DNA from: Limnanthes douglasii subsp. nivea
Taxonomy: Eukaryota; Streptophyta; Magnoliopsida; Brassicales; Limnanthaceae
Reading direction: 5' to 3'
DNA: 64,000 nt
Assembly: GCA_036936605.1 (NCBI GenBank)
Contig: JAUPFV010000043.1
Location: forward strand, 186,001-250,000
Part shown: piece by piece, positions 1 to 10,022 of the stretch
How positions within the stretch are numbered: position 1 is the stretch's first letter
How the letters are laid out: the number at the start of each line of letters is the position of its first letter
The notes under the pieces: model-generated
The model's database searches: none
Seen by the model: only the letters and a program-made list of their open reading frames with translations
What the model was told of the DNA's origin: nothing
Program-made: the position numbers and the translations under genes

Positions 1-500
1 AGATGAGTCGTCTGAATAATTTTATTGCTCTTTAAACATATGCTTTTTGTACTTGTCAAATTAGAAACTTGTTTATTGTACTTCGAAGAATTAATCTAAT
101 TGACAAATGTTTTGCTTATTTTTTGTTTTATCATCTTCATAAATTATTCAATATAAGCAATCCTAAAATAGATATGATAACTTTTTAAATATAAGTCCTT
201 AATATAATAATTCACTTTGACATTCACACAATATATAACTACAAATTATAAATATACCACATCGAATACATCAATATAGTTAGCGAACGTTACACTTCAC
301 AAAAACTAAGGCATGTCTGGTGAACGTTGCACTTTAAAAAAATACAATGCATTATTGAAGGTTGCACTTCGAAAAATCACAATGTATTCATTGAACATAG
401 TACCTTGAAAATGGTTGTTTCTTCGAAAAGTGTAATAAACACTTCAGAACATTCTACTCTTAACCAACCTCAAAGATGATCAGTCTTTGATAAATTGTTA
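1..500. other. Non-coding 3' tail of E1
   Basis: No coding signal is visible. The stretch lies downstream of the integrase of E1 and is AT-rich. I do not see a copy of the E1 LTR or a convincing polypurine tract in it. It contains the degenerate short repeats at 284-430. Confidence 0.5.
284..430. repeat. Degenerate tandem repeat, about 37 bp unit, 3-4 copies
   Basis: A block built around GAACGTTGCACTTC-AAAA recurs near 284, 322, 356 and 398, each followed by an AT-rich stretch containing CAATG-like words. The copies are well diverged. It sits in the non-coding 3' tail of gypsy element E1. Confidence 0.5.
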
Positions 501-504
501 AGAT

Positions 505-1900
505 AGTTTTAATAAGCACTTGTAAACAAACATTGGCAAAAAATGCATTTTATTGATAAGATTGAATATGTACATTGCGCCTCGTTAAAACCTTCATGGG
601 CCAACAAGATATGAAAGAGTGCGCATTTCAATAGTAAAAAATACAAAGACAAATCAATTCCTAATAAAGCTTCAAATGTTGTATATTCTATGGGTGCTGA
701 AGCATCTCCCTTCAAAATCACAAAGACGATAAGACCCTGGCTTTATCCTCTCAACAACCATATAATGCCCCTCCTAGTTTGGAGCCATTTTTCCAAGGCT
801 TTTCTCCTTTGTATGTAAGAAAACTTTTCTCAACATCTTATCACCTTCTTTAAATTCCTTTATTTTTACCTTCAAATCATATCTATTCCTCATAAGAGTT
901 TGGTAGTGTATTACATTCAAGCTTTTGTGGATTACATTCGAACTCTTTTCTCCTCAATCAAATCTAAATTTTCCCTTTTAACTTCATCATTGGATATTTC
1001 AGAATATTGATTTATCCTAAAAGATGACAGCGTAGATTCTATGGGGCAGACTGAATTCATTCCATATGCTAAAGCAAAAGCAGATTATTTTATAGCTTCT
1101 CTAGGAGTTGTCCGATAAGCCCAAAACACATCTTGCAAATAATTTGGCCATTTTCTTGCTGCCCCTGTCAAGTTTTTCTTCAAGCCATCTAAAATTATTT
1201 TGTTTGTCACCTCGACTTGTCTATTAGGTTGAGGATGAAAAGGCGTCGAAAAACATTGTTGAACTCCTTTCGAAGTGCAAAATAAAGCCATCTCTTTATT
1301 GTTAAATTGAGGGCCATTATCTGTCGTAATTCTCCGAGAAACACCAAAATGACAACAAATACTATTTACAATAAACATGATCACATCTTTTGCCTTTACT
1401 CCTGATAGTGGTTTTTCCTCGGCCCATTTTGTAAAATAATCCAGTTCTACAATTATCACATGCCTTCCTCTAAAATCCATTGGCAAAGGCCCCACTAGAT
1501 CAATCCCCCATCTATCAAATAGTATAGCCTTAGTTTTAGACATAAGTGGCACCGCCGGCCTATGAATAACATAGAATTTTTTTGACAAGTATCAAAGCTT
1601 CGAATTAAATTTTTAGCATCATTCATGATTGTAGGCCAATAAAATCCCGCAAGTAAAACTCGTCGTGATAAAGCTTTAAACCCGCAATGAGCTGACCCTT
1701 CACCATCATGTCATTCTCATAACACCTCTTGTGATTTTTGCTTGTCTAGACATCGTAACAATGGCCTAGTTAATGCCTTTTTATACAATATTTCATCTAA
1801 CACTATATATCCAAAGGCTTTACCACTCAATTTTTACCAATTGCCTTGAATAGCCTCAGATGTGACAAAGAACTCCTATATACATTCGCACTGACTAGAT
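505..1900 (-). pseudogene. E1 integrase
   Basis: The zinc-binding N-terminal part is readable, in broken frames, between about 1590 and 1900, with words such as GFYWPTIMNDA and DTCQK. The catalytic core (1085-1588) is an open frame of 167 codons with GIDLVGP, TDNGPQF and the glutamate in QVEVTN. Counting from the second aspartate gives exactly 35 intervening residues, the DD35E spacing of retroviral-type integrases. The C-terminal part continues in fragments to about 505, including a GDKMLRKVF-like stretch. Integrase joins element cDNA to chromosomal DNA. This copy is split by stops and is presumably inactive. Confidence 0.85.
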
Positions 1901-2870
1901 TGAGTAACAATTGAAGGATTTTCTTGTAGCAAAATCCAAGGATATTCCTCCTTATAAGCAATATTTGCTAAAGAACCAACCACCATATTACTCCATCGAC
2001 CAATATATTCAACAACAATATTATCGAACAACAACATTAAATTCTAAAGTTCCTGAAGATATAAAATCAAACGATCATTTCTTGCTTCGGAAAATCCAGA
2101 TACCTAATTTGCTAACAATTGAAAATCCATTTCCAAACGTACTGAAGTTGCTCCACAAATTTTTGCCAATATTAAACCTGCCAAAGTAGCTTTATATTCA
2201 GCCTCATTATTCGAAGCGTGAAAACCAAATTTAATAGATTGAATCATTGTATCTCCAGTTGGAGCTATTAAGGGAACCCCATCACTACACCCTGAAACAC
2301 TAGAGCCTCTATCTATTCGAACGATCCACCTCAAACTAACTGGTGCAACATCCTTATTTTCTTCCACATTCGATCTGCTCGAATAGAATTTAACAAAACA
2401 ATCTGCTAATGCTTGCGCTTTTATTACAGTTCGAGGTGTGAACAAAATATCATAATCTCCCAATTCCGCTGGCCACTTAGTCATTCTCCCCGAAATGTCA
2501 GGTCGTTGTAAAACATTTTCCAAAGGGAATGAAGTTTGAAATTCAATAGTGTGAGCTTGAAAATAGGGGCGCATTTTCCTAGCAACAATCACCAATGCTA
2601 ATGCCAACTTTTCCAGCTTCAAATACCTATTTTCAAGCTGCCACAAAACTTTTACTAATGTAGTACACTGGCTTTGGAATACTTGAATCTTTACTGATCA
2701 ACACCGCCCTTAGTGCAAAATCCGATACCGCAATGTACTAAAAGAGCTTCTTACCATTTTGAGGTTTTGACAACATTTCTGGCGATGATACCAATTTTTT
2801 TATATTTTCGAATGCTTCCTCACATCCCGAAGTCCATTCAAATTTGCTTGGTCCACCTCATAAAATATTG
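1901..2870 (-). pseudogene. E1 RNase H domain with RT connection
   Basis: The open frame at 2104-2646 contains the connection motif YLKLEKLALALV followed by ARKMRPYFQ, MTKWPAELGDYDI and an RNase H fold with IDRGSS, NNEAEYKA and EMDFQLL, so the three acidic residues (D, E, D) are visible. Upstream, 2647-2870 carries the end of the RT/RNase H connection (a CEEAFENIKK word) in broken frames. RNase H removes the RNA strand during reverse transcription. The region joins directly to the RT N-terminal stub, so the polymerase palm is missing. Confidence 0.8.
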
Positions 2871-3860
2871 CTTCTGCTTTTTCCGACGAGAATGCCCTTC
2901 ATTTCTGAATCACTGGCTTCACTTTCGGATCAATAGCCAAGCTATGACGAATCACCTCAAATGGTACTTCTGTTACATCTTCTGTTTTCCAAGAAAAAAC
3001 ATCTAAATTAACAGATAAAAACTCTAACAACTTTTAACGTAAGAATGGGGTCAGTAAGGTTCCAATTCGAAGAACTCTTCCTTCCGAAAAATAAACTCCT
3101 CAATTTCTTCACTTACCGTTAAATACCCTGGGATTTCCCTCGGATCATCAACTTTTTCTTCTAAATCCAATTCAACATTTCTGACTGCTATTCATGCATC
3201 GCATCCCCACTGCTGGATCCCCGGATCCAAAGTGCAGTGGTATAACATTCTCTAGCTACCTTCTGGTTGCCTCAAACGACCCCAACTTGATCTCCTACCA
3301 CATACTTAAGACACTAGTGAACCGTTGATACAACCCCATACATTCTAGAAAGCCATGACCTTCCAAAAATAGCATAGTAACTCGTGGGGCAGTCCACCAC
3401 CACAAAAAACACATGGATCTTTTTCTTGAACGATAATTTTCCCAAGCTTACTTCTTAATCGAATTTCCCCAATCACACAAGCTGTTACAGCCGTAAACCC
3501 TATAATTGTCCGATCTGATTGAGAAATTCGAGGTGGATTCGTCATTCTATCATAATTTGACATAAAAAGGACATTAGGAGAACTGCCACTGTCAATAAGC
3601 ACACGTCGAATTTTGACGCCAGCCACCTTTGCTCTGATAACCACTGCATCTTCATGTGGCCCTACTGTTCCTCGCATATCATCTTCATCGAATCGAATAA
3701 AAAGAATAACCTTTTTCCATAAAAATATGTGGATATTTTCCATTCAATTTGAGTTTTCAGATTGACAACATGTCTCTTCATCGAGCTATCAGAATTTCCT
3801 GTGAAAATTAGGTAATGACTTAAAACATTTTCATAAATCTCGCACACGCCCCTTTTCTAT
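2871..3860 (-). pseudogene. E1 aspartic protease and RT N-terminal stub
   Basis: The protease is in the frame 3345-3743: a VIRAKVAGVKIRRVLIDSGSS segment keeps the catalytic D-S-G. The linker at 3010-3340 is homologous to that of E2 but carries a small GC-rich disruption near 3195-3235. At 2871-3010 the start of RT is recognisable (EVIRHSLAIDPKVKPVIQK) and is followed directly by RNase H-connection sequence, showing an internal deletion of roughly the whole RT palm. The protease processes the Gag-Pol polyprotein; here it is dead by context. Confidence 0.75.
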
Positions 3861-3879
3861 TGGCTCTTCAACTGTCATC

Positions 3880-5520
3880 AAAAGTAACCTGTTCGGATCC
3901 TTCTTCATATATTCCGAAGAAGCATCAAATTATTCAAACTTCGTATTTAAAATCATCAAATTCTCAGCTGGTGCAGTTGGATTAGCCTTCGAAGTTGAGG
4001 CTGCATTTTTCAAACCGCTCCCATGTGACTTCACATAAGTTAAGAGCTTCACATTTTTGATCAAGTTCTGAACCTCATTTTTTAAAGGAATGAAATCATT
4101 GTTATCGTTCCCGATATCTTCATGATACCTGCAGTATTTATTGTTTTGTTCCTCCCTTGGCCTACTTACTGGAGCTATCTTTCTAAAATTTACGAAGATC
4201 TTGTTCTTATCAAAGATTGCAGTTATATTCTCTGTCAAATCAGCATAGTATTCTGGCCTAACCCATTGATTTGGCCTTGGTTTGTGATAGTTATAAGATG
4301 GAGCGTGATTTGAATACCCACCAGTTCGAGGTGGCAAGTTGTTGTTCTTCTGTCGTGTCTATTGATTCCAATATTCATTTGAGGGTTCCCCTTGGTTATT
4401 GGCCAGCTGACTCGAATTCTTTGGAGTGCTAACCGGTCCTCCTCGGACTCTAGTTGACTTCTCGACCTTAATCTGATCCTCAATTTGAGCGATCAAGGCT
4501 CCAAAAATTAAAGCTCTCCTCTTTGTAGTTTCATTGGTCAGATCCCCTAGCAATAGTCCTTAGCAAAAAGCTACCATCGCCACATTCTCTTTGCAATGGC
4601 CCAAACTTTCTATAGTCAAAACAAACCTCTTCGTATAATCCTTCAATTTTCCCCAAGTACCTAATTGCACTGGATAATGGTATCTCCATTCGCTCTCATT
4701 TCTTTACTCCCCACAAAATACCTTCGAAAATTAGTGTAAAAATCCTTAAAATTTGGGATGGATCCCCTCAGAATCCGATTGTACCACTTTAAAGTTGTTC
4801 CTTTAAAAGTCTGCGGAAATGCACAACACATTAGCCGGTCGTCATCTTCAAAGTTCATTATGTAGTTCTTAAATTGTTCGATGTGGTCATCGGGATCTTG
4901 CGTCCAATCAAACTTTTCCAATTTAGCAATGTCAAAACATTTCGGAAGCGTTATCGACCAAATTTCACTCGTCAAGGGAGAATATCTCCAGTCGACACCT
5001 TGCACAAACTGATCATCAGTTCCCATTACTGTATATAGATTTTGATCAGTCTCAGTATATTGATTCGAAGTGTTCCCTTCACACCACGTAGAACGAGGAT
5101 TAGCTTTGTATTCCTTTTTATGCTTCCTCGGCTTCTCTTTGTCCAATTCCCTTTTCGAAGAACTCCTACATCTTTTAAAGCCTGAAGCAGAGCTTTCGAC
5201 CTCTTCATCACTAGAGGTTACATACTTTTTCTTGTCTTTTTTCCCTTTGCGAGAGGAATAACGCTCTTTAGTAGATTCGAAGTGCACTTTTTTATGTTCA
5301 CTTTTAGCTCGCGGATCAACAAAGGACCGATCAGATTGATCTCCCAAATTAGTCTTTTCATTCTCTTGTCTCACCTTGGATTTGAGCTTCACCAAGTGAA
5401 TTTCTTGTTCTCGTTGTTTATATTTTTCATTTAGCACATTTATTTTGTCTAAAAGCTTATTCATACACATCTCAATATCTGATTGAGTTTGGATCAGAGT
5501 TTATCCATCCAACATATTTT
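3880..5520 (-). pseudogene. E1 gag
   Basis: The N-terminal frame (4661-5470, 269 codons) has a lysine/glutamate-rich, probably coiled section followed by the plant retrotransposon gag core (LEKFDWTQDPDDHIEQFKNY, then CAFPQTFKGTTLKWYN). A stop near 4660 and frame changes break the middle. The C-terminal frame (3930-4337) holds the knuckle equivalent, but its zinc ligands are degraded: CRYHEDIGNDNNDF replaces the CRYHEDI-HDTNDC seen in E2. Gag packages element RNA into virus-like particles. Confidence 0.8.
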
Positions 5521-5667
5521 CATTTTTTAGAAAGTCATGTTTTAAAGTTTACATCGCTGATCGAAGTAATGGATTGTTTTGGGGATTCATTATATGAGAT
5601 TCAAACAAAAAAACAAGAAGATTGTATTAAAAATTCGAAGAAACAAGTCACTGAATCTTATTTTTGT

Positions 5668-5688
5668 CCCTACCGTGGTCGCCAATTT
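5668..5688 (-). other. E1 primer-binding site
   Basis: Immediately internal to the LTR, the minus strand reads TGGCGACCACGGTAGGGAC after a short AAT spacer. E2 has TGGCAACTCCAGTGGGGAC at the same place. Both look like mutated forms of one tRNA-complementary primer site. I do not assign the tRNA. Confidence 0.65.
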
Positions 5689-5689
5689 A

Positions 5690-5995
5690 GTGAGTTCAGT
5701 TATTAAGAACGTTATCTTAAGAAGAAGTAGTATGTGAATTCTAGAGAGAGAAAGAGAGAGAGTTTTAGAGAGAGAAAGTCTGAGCACAATTGAGTAAAAT
5801 AGAAAAGTGTTCCACCCCTTTATTAACTTAGTCTTGCCCTTTATATAGAGGTGCCAAAACTTAGCCTTAAACAAAAAACGGTTACACATAAGGGGGTAAA
5901 TTACCCTTAGTTCTAAAAAATATTACATAGTTATAATTGTTGTTTTCAACTTACATTATTCACATTTTAGTCCTTAAATTCTTACTTCTATATCA
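5690..5995 (-). repeat. E1 5' LTR (about 305 bp)
   Basis: The segment is homologous over its whole length to 9721-10022. On the minus strand it begins with TG near 5995 and ends next to the primer-binding site. It contains a TATA box (minus-strand CTATATAAAGGGC, near 5834-5846) followed by GA-rich tracts (5740-5781). It would have driven transcription of E1. Confidence 0.8.
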
Positions 5996-6312
5996 ATTAT
6001 AACGAAAGGTGCAATATCATTACATGTTAGACCTAGGTGGAAAGACTTATGTTGAAGAGACTTCTGAAGAATTTTTATGTTCCTGAGTTAAACTTATTCA
6101 CTATTATATTAAAGAATCTGTATTGATAAATCATTCTCAACCCTTGATCAAGTTACCTTTGATTCGAGCAAGAAATTAGTATAAAAAAGGTAGTATAAGG
6201 TATAACAGTTGCATGTGTCAGCGTTAATGGTGTTATTACCTTTCAAAGTGTACAACCATACGAATACTAGGCTTACAATGATGTTTTTGTTTGATTTTTT
6301 TAAAAGAACGAG
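5996..6312 (-). repeat. Copia1 3'-LTR fragment; unoccupied version of the element B target
   Basis: 6005-6155 aligns with 16,985-17,131, the 3' end of copia1 beside element B. 6156-6310 aligns in reverse with the sequence upstream of the element B 5' LTR (30,960-31,060), including the TTATACCTT-TACTA word. The two flanks of B are therefore contiguous here, and 6156-6160 marks the empty insertion site. The fragment separates E1 from the truncated end of E2. Confidence 0.65.
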
Positions 6313-6315
6313 TTG

Positions 6316-7175
6316 TTAACCTTCCTGTCCAAATTTGCACTTCTTTAACAAATTGACCATAGCTTTCAGTTGTTCTAGGTCAACTTCTATTCCTCTTTCA
6401 CTGATGACATAACCCAAAAAGTTCCATGATCGAACTTCGAAGGTGCACTTTTCAAGATTTAGCTTTAGCCTGATTTCCCTTAAATTCAAAAATGTTTCCT
6501 CTAAATCCTCAAGATGCACATCATCTTTCAAACTTTTTACCCCCATATCGTCTATATACACCTCCACATTTATTCCGATCTAAGTGGAAAATATTTATTC
6601 ATCAATCTTTGATAAGTGGCTCCAGCATGTTTTAATCCAAAAGGGCGTAACCTTATAGAAATGCAACTCTCTATCAGTTATGAAGATCGTACATTCTTGG
6701 TCCTTTGGATCCATCTGAATCTGATTGTATCCTGCAAAAGCATCCATGAATGTTAGTATTTTATTTCTGAGGTGGAATCAATCAGTTGATCTCTTCGAGG
6801 AACAAGACATGGATCTTTAGGACAGGCTCGATTCAAGTCTGTAAAATCCACACACATTCTTCACTTCCCATTATTCAATTTGACCACTATTGGATTTGCC
6901 GTCCATAAAGGATACTGTGACTCCCTTATGTGTCCGACCTTCGATAACCTGTCCACCTCAGAAACAATTTCTCCCGTTTTCTCCGAAGAGAATACCCTTC
7001 TTTTCTGAATCACTGGTTTCACTTTTGGATCAATAGCCAGACTATGACGAATCACCTCGATTGGTACCCCTGTTACATCTTCCATTTTCCAAGCGAAAAC
7101 GTCCAAGTTAAATGATAAAAATTTTAACAGTTGTTGAAGTAAAAGTGGGGTCAGTAAGGTTCCGATACGAAGCAC
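6316..7175 (-). pseudogene. E2 reverse transcriptase
   Basis: The N-terminal part (6861-7175) carries FAWKMEDVTGVPIEVIRHS, then VDRLSKVGHIRESQYPLWTA. The palm is readable in broken frames at 6568-6860 (DPKDQE-like and ACPKD-like words). The final open frame (6316-6567) begins with the catalytic box MEVYIDDMGVKS and continues into LEKCTFEV and FLGYVISERGIEVD, after which the element is cut. The YIDD aspartates, missing from E1, are retained. Stops between the segments make it a pseudogene. Confidence 0.85.
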
Positions 7176-7880
7176 TCTTCCTCATGAAAAGGTATACTCC
7201 TCTATTTCTTCACTTACTGGAAAAGACCCCGGGGTTTCTCTCAGATTGTCAACTATTTCTTCAAAATCCGTGTTGGCTTCCCGAATTCGAAGCGTAGTGG
7301 CATAATATTCTCTAGCAATTTTTCGGTCGCTTCGAACGACCCCGGCCTGATCCTCTATCACATACTTGAAACATTGGTGAACTGTTGACACTACCCTATA
7401 CATTCTGGAAAGCTACGACCTTCCAGAAATAGCGTTGTAGCTCGTGGGCAGTCCACCACCACAAAAAGCACCTAGACCTTCTTCTTGAACGGTCATTTTC
7501 CCAAACTCACTTTTCCCTTGAATTCTCCAATCACACGAGCTGTTACACCCGTAATTGCTATGATTGTTTATTCTGATTGAGATATTATAGGTGGATTTTT
7601 CATTCTATCATAAGTTAATTTAAAAAGGGAATTTGATTAACTGTGAGAGTCAATAAGCCCACACCGGATTTCAATGCCAGCCACCTCTATACCGATGATA
7701 AAATGTGTCTTCGTGTGGCCCATTTGTTCCCCATAGATCATCCTCATCGAATAAGATGAAAGGAATGACCTTTTCTCTATACAAATGTGTAGACATTTTC
7801 CCTTCAATTTGGGTTATCAAATTGACAACATGTCTCTTCCTAGAACTATCAGAGTTTCCTGTCATCTAATCGCCTCCAAA
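7176..7880 (-). pseudogene. E2 aspartic protease region
   Basis: Fragments at 7182-7403 (VSTVHQCFKYVIEDQAGVVRS) and 7671-7865 (HVVNLITQIEGKMS) are the C- and N-terminal sides of a Tat-type protease. Between them, near 7640-7660, the active-site word reads D-S-H instead of D-S-G, so the catalytic loop glycine is lost in addition to the frame breaks. It lies between gag and RT as expected. Confidence 0.7.
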
Positions 7881-7889
7881 AATGGCTAA

Positions 7890-9540
7890 TGATTCAACAA
7901 AATTGCAAAAATCTCGCACACACCTCTTTTCTATTGGCTCTTCAACTTCCATCAAAATCAACCTTTTCGGATCTTTATCCACATATTTCGAACATGCATC
8001 AAATTATTCAACTTTTAAATCTAAAACCATTAAATTCTCAGCTGGCATAGCTGGATTAGCCTTCAAAGTTGATACTATATTCTTTAAACCGCTCCCTTTT
8101 GACTTCACATAAGTCAAGAGCTTCCCATTTCCAATCAAGATCTGAACCTCCTTTTTCAACGCAATGCAATCATTGGTATCATGTTCGATGTCTTCATGAT
8201 ACCTGCAGTATTTATTATTCTGCTCCTCTCTCGGTCTACTTATTGGAGCTCGATTCCTAAAATTTACGAAGCTTTTGTTCGTGTCAAAGATTGGAGCCAC
8301 ATTTTCTGTCAAATCAATATAATATTCCGGCCTTACCCATTGATTTGGCCTTGGTCTGTTATAGTTATAGGATGGAGCATGATTTGAATATCCACCAGTT
8401 CGAGGTGGCAAGTTGTTATTCTTCTCACGTGACTGCTGATTACCATTCGAGGGTTTCCTTTGGTTATTGGCCACCTGACTCGAATTCTTTTGAGTACTAA
8501 CTGGTCCTCCTAGGACCCTGGTTGACTCTTCAACCTTAATTTGATCCTCTACTTGAGCCATAAATGCTCCAAAAGTTAGATTTTTGCTCTTTGTAGTTTC
8601 ATAGGCCAGATCTCTTGGCAATAGACCCTAACGAAAAGCTGTCATCGCCACATTCTCTTCACAATTGTCCAAACTTGCTTTAGTCAAAACAAACATTTTC
8701 GTGTAATCCTTTAATTTCTCTCCAGCTGTCTGCTTGCACTGGATAAATGTATCCCCATTCGCTCTCATTTCCTTACTCCTCACAAACTACCTCCAAAAAG
8801 CAGTGTAAAAATCCCTGAAATTTGAGATGGATCCCCTCGGAATCCAGTTATACCACTTTATAGCCGTTCCTTTAAAATTCTGCGAAATGCACGACACACC
8901 AGTCGGTCGTCATCTTTAAAATTCATCATGTAGTTCTTGAATTGTTTGATGTGGTCATCGGGATCTTGCATCACATCAAACTTATCCACCTTATCAATAT
9001 CAAAAATCTTCAGAAGCGTTATAGATTGAATCTTACTTGTTAATGAAGAGTTCTTCCAATCGACACCTTGCACAAATTGATCATCAGCTCCCATTACTAC
9101 GTACAAATTTCGATCAGTCTCAGCATCTTGATTTGAGTTGTTCCCCTCACACCACGTAGACTCTCTAAAAAACCGAGGAACGTTGTCCCTTTTAGATTTA
9201 TGTTCCTTTTATACTTCCTTGGGTATTCTCTTTCCAGTTCCTATTTCGAAGAACTCCTATATCTCTTAAAGCCCGAAGCAGAACTTTTAACGACTAAATA
9301 TTACATACTTTTGCTTATTGTTTTTCTTTGCAAGAAAAATAACGCTCTTTAGGAACTTTGAAAGACGCTTTCTAATTTTCTTTATCAGCTTTCTAATTTT
9401 CTTGTCTCACCTCGGATTTGAGCTTCGTCGAGTGAATCTCTTGTTCTCTTTGTTCATATTTTTCGTTAAGTATATTTATTTTATCTAAAAGTTGATTCAT
9501 GCGCATCTCAATATCTGATTGAGTTTGGATCGGAGTTGAT
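7890..9540 (-). pseudogene. E2 gag
   Basis: The gag core is seen at 8858-9106 (FDVMQDPDDHIKQFKNY, DDRLVCRAF). The C-terminal frame 8004-8621 (205 codons) has a proline/asparagine-rich linker and a knuckle-like word CRYHEDIEHDTNDCIALKKE with its Cys, His, His and Cys ligands present. The sequence between 9107 and 9540 is a decayed charged N-terminus homologous to E1. This copy keeps the knuckle that E1 has lost. Confidence 0.8.
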
Positions 9541-9698
9541 CCATCCAACTTGTTTTAATTTCTTTGCGAATCATCTTTAAAAGTTTCCATTGTTGATCGA
9601 AGTGACGGATTGTTTTTAAGATTCTTTATGTGGAATTTAAACGAAAAAACAAGAAGATTGTATTGAAATTCGAACAGGAAAATCACTGGTTCTTAGTT

Positions 9699-10022
9699 GT
9701 CCCCACTGGAGTTGCCAATTTGTTGAGTTCAATTATCAAGAAAGTTGTCTTAGGAAAAATTAATACGCAAGTTTTAGAGAGAGAGAGAGTTTCTAGAGAG
9801 AGAAAGTCATAGCACAATTGAGTTAGATCAAAAAGTGTTCAACCCCTTTATTAGTTCAGTATTGCCCTTTATATAGAGACGCTAAGACTCAGCTTTAAAT
9901 TGAAAAGGGTTACATAAAAGGGATAAATTATCCTTACTCCTCAATAGAGTTACATAGTCATAATTTTTCAACTAAACTTATATTATTTACACTTTATTCC
10001 TTAAATATCTACTTCCATATGA
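9699..10022 (-). repeat. E2 5' LTR (9721-10022) and primer-binding site (9699-9717)
   Basis: It aligns along its length with the E1 LTR. The minus strand contains a TATA box (CTATATAAAGGGC near 9867-9880) and GA-rich tracts at 9776-9806. The outer end is a mutated TG: GA replaces CA on the plus strand at 10,021-10,022. The primer-binding site TGGCAACTCCAGTGGGGAC adjoins the inner end. Confidence 0.8.

Larger units (their letters stand above)
1..5995 (-). mobile_element. Ty3/gypsy element E1 (Tat-like), degenerate, 3' LTR not in window
   Basis: Reading down the minus strand from the LTR at 5690-5995 the order is primer-binding site, gag, aspartic protease, a short RT stub, RNase H and integrase, which is the Ty3/gypsy order. 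A long non-coding tail (1-500) follows integrase, as is usual in the Tat lineage. The RT catalytic core is missing and gag/pol is broken by stops and frameshifts, so the copy is dead. The neighbour E2 has the same LTR and gag, so both belong to one family. The 3' LTR would lie before position 1. Confidence 0.85.
6313..10022 (-). mobile_element. Ty3/gypsy element E2, same family as E1, 3' truncated
   Basis: From the LTR at 9721-10022 the minus strand reads primer-binding site, gag, protease and RT. It stops inside RT at about 6316, so RNase H, integrase and the 3' LTR are missing. LTR, leader and gag match E1 closely. The LTR edge at 10,022 interrupts the plus-strand pol of E3, so E2 inserted into E3. 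Confidence 0.8.

Noticed and set aside
1911..2189. Plus-strand open frame of 92 codons
   Set aside because: It is antisense to the E1 RNase H/integrase linker and has no recognisable domain or promoter.
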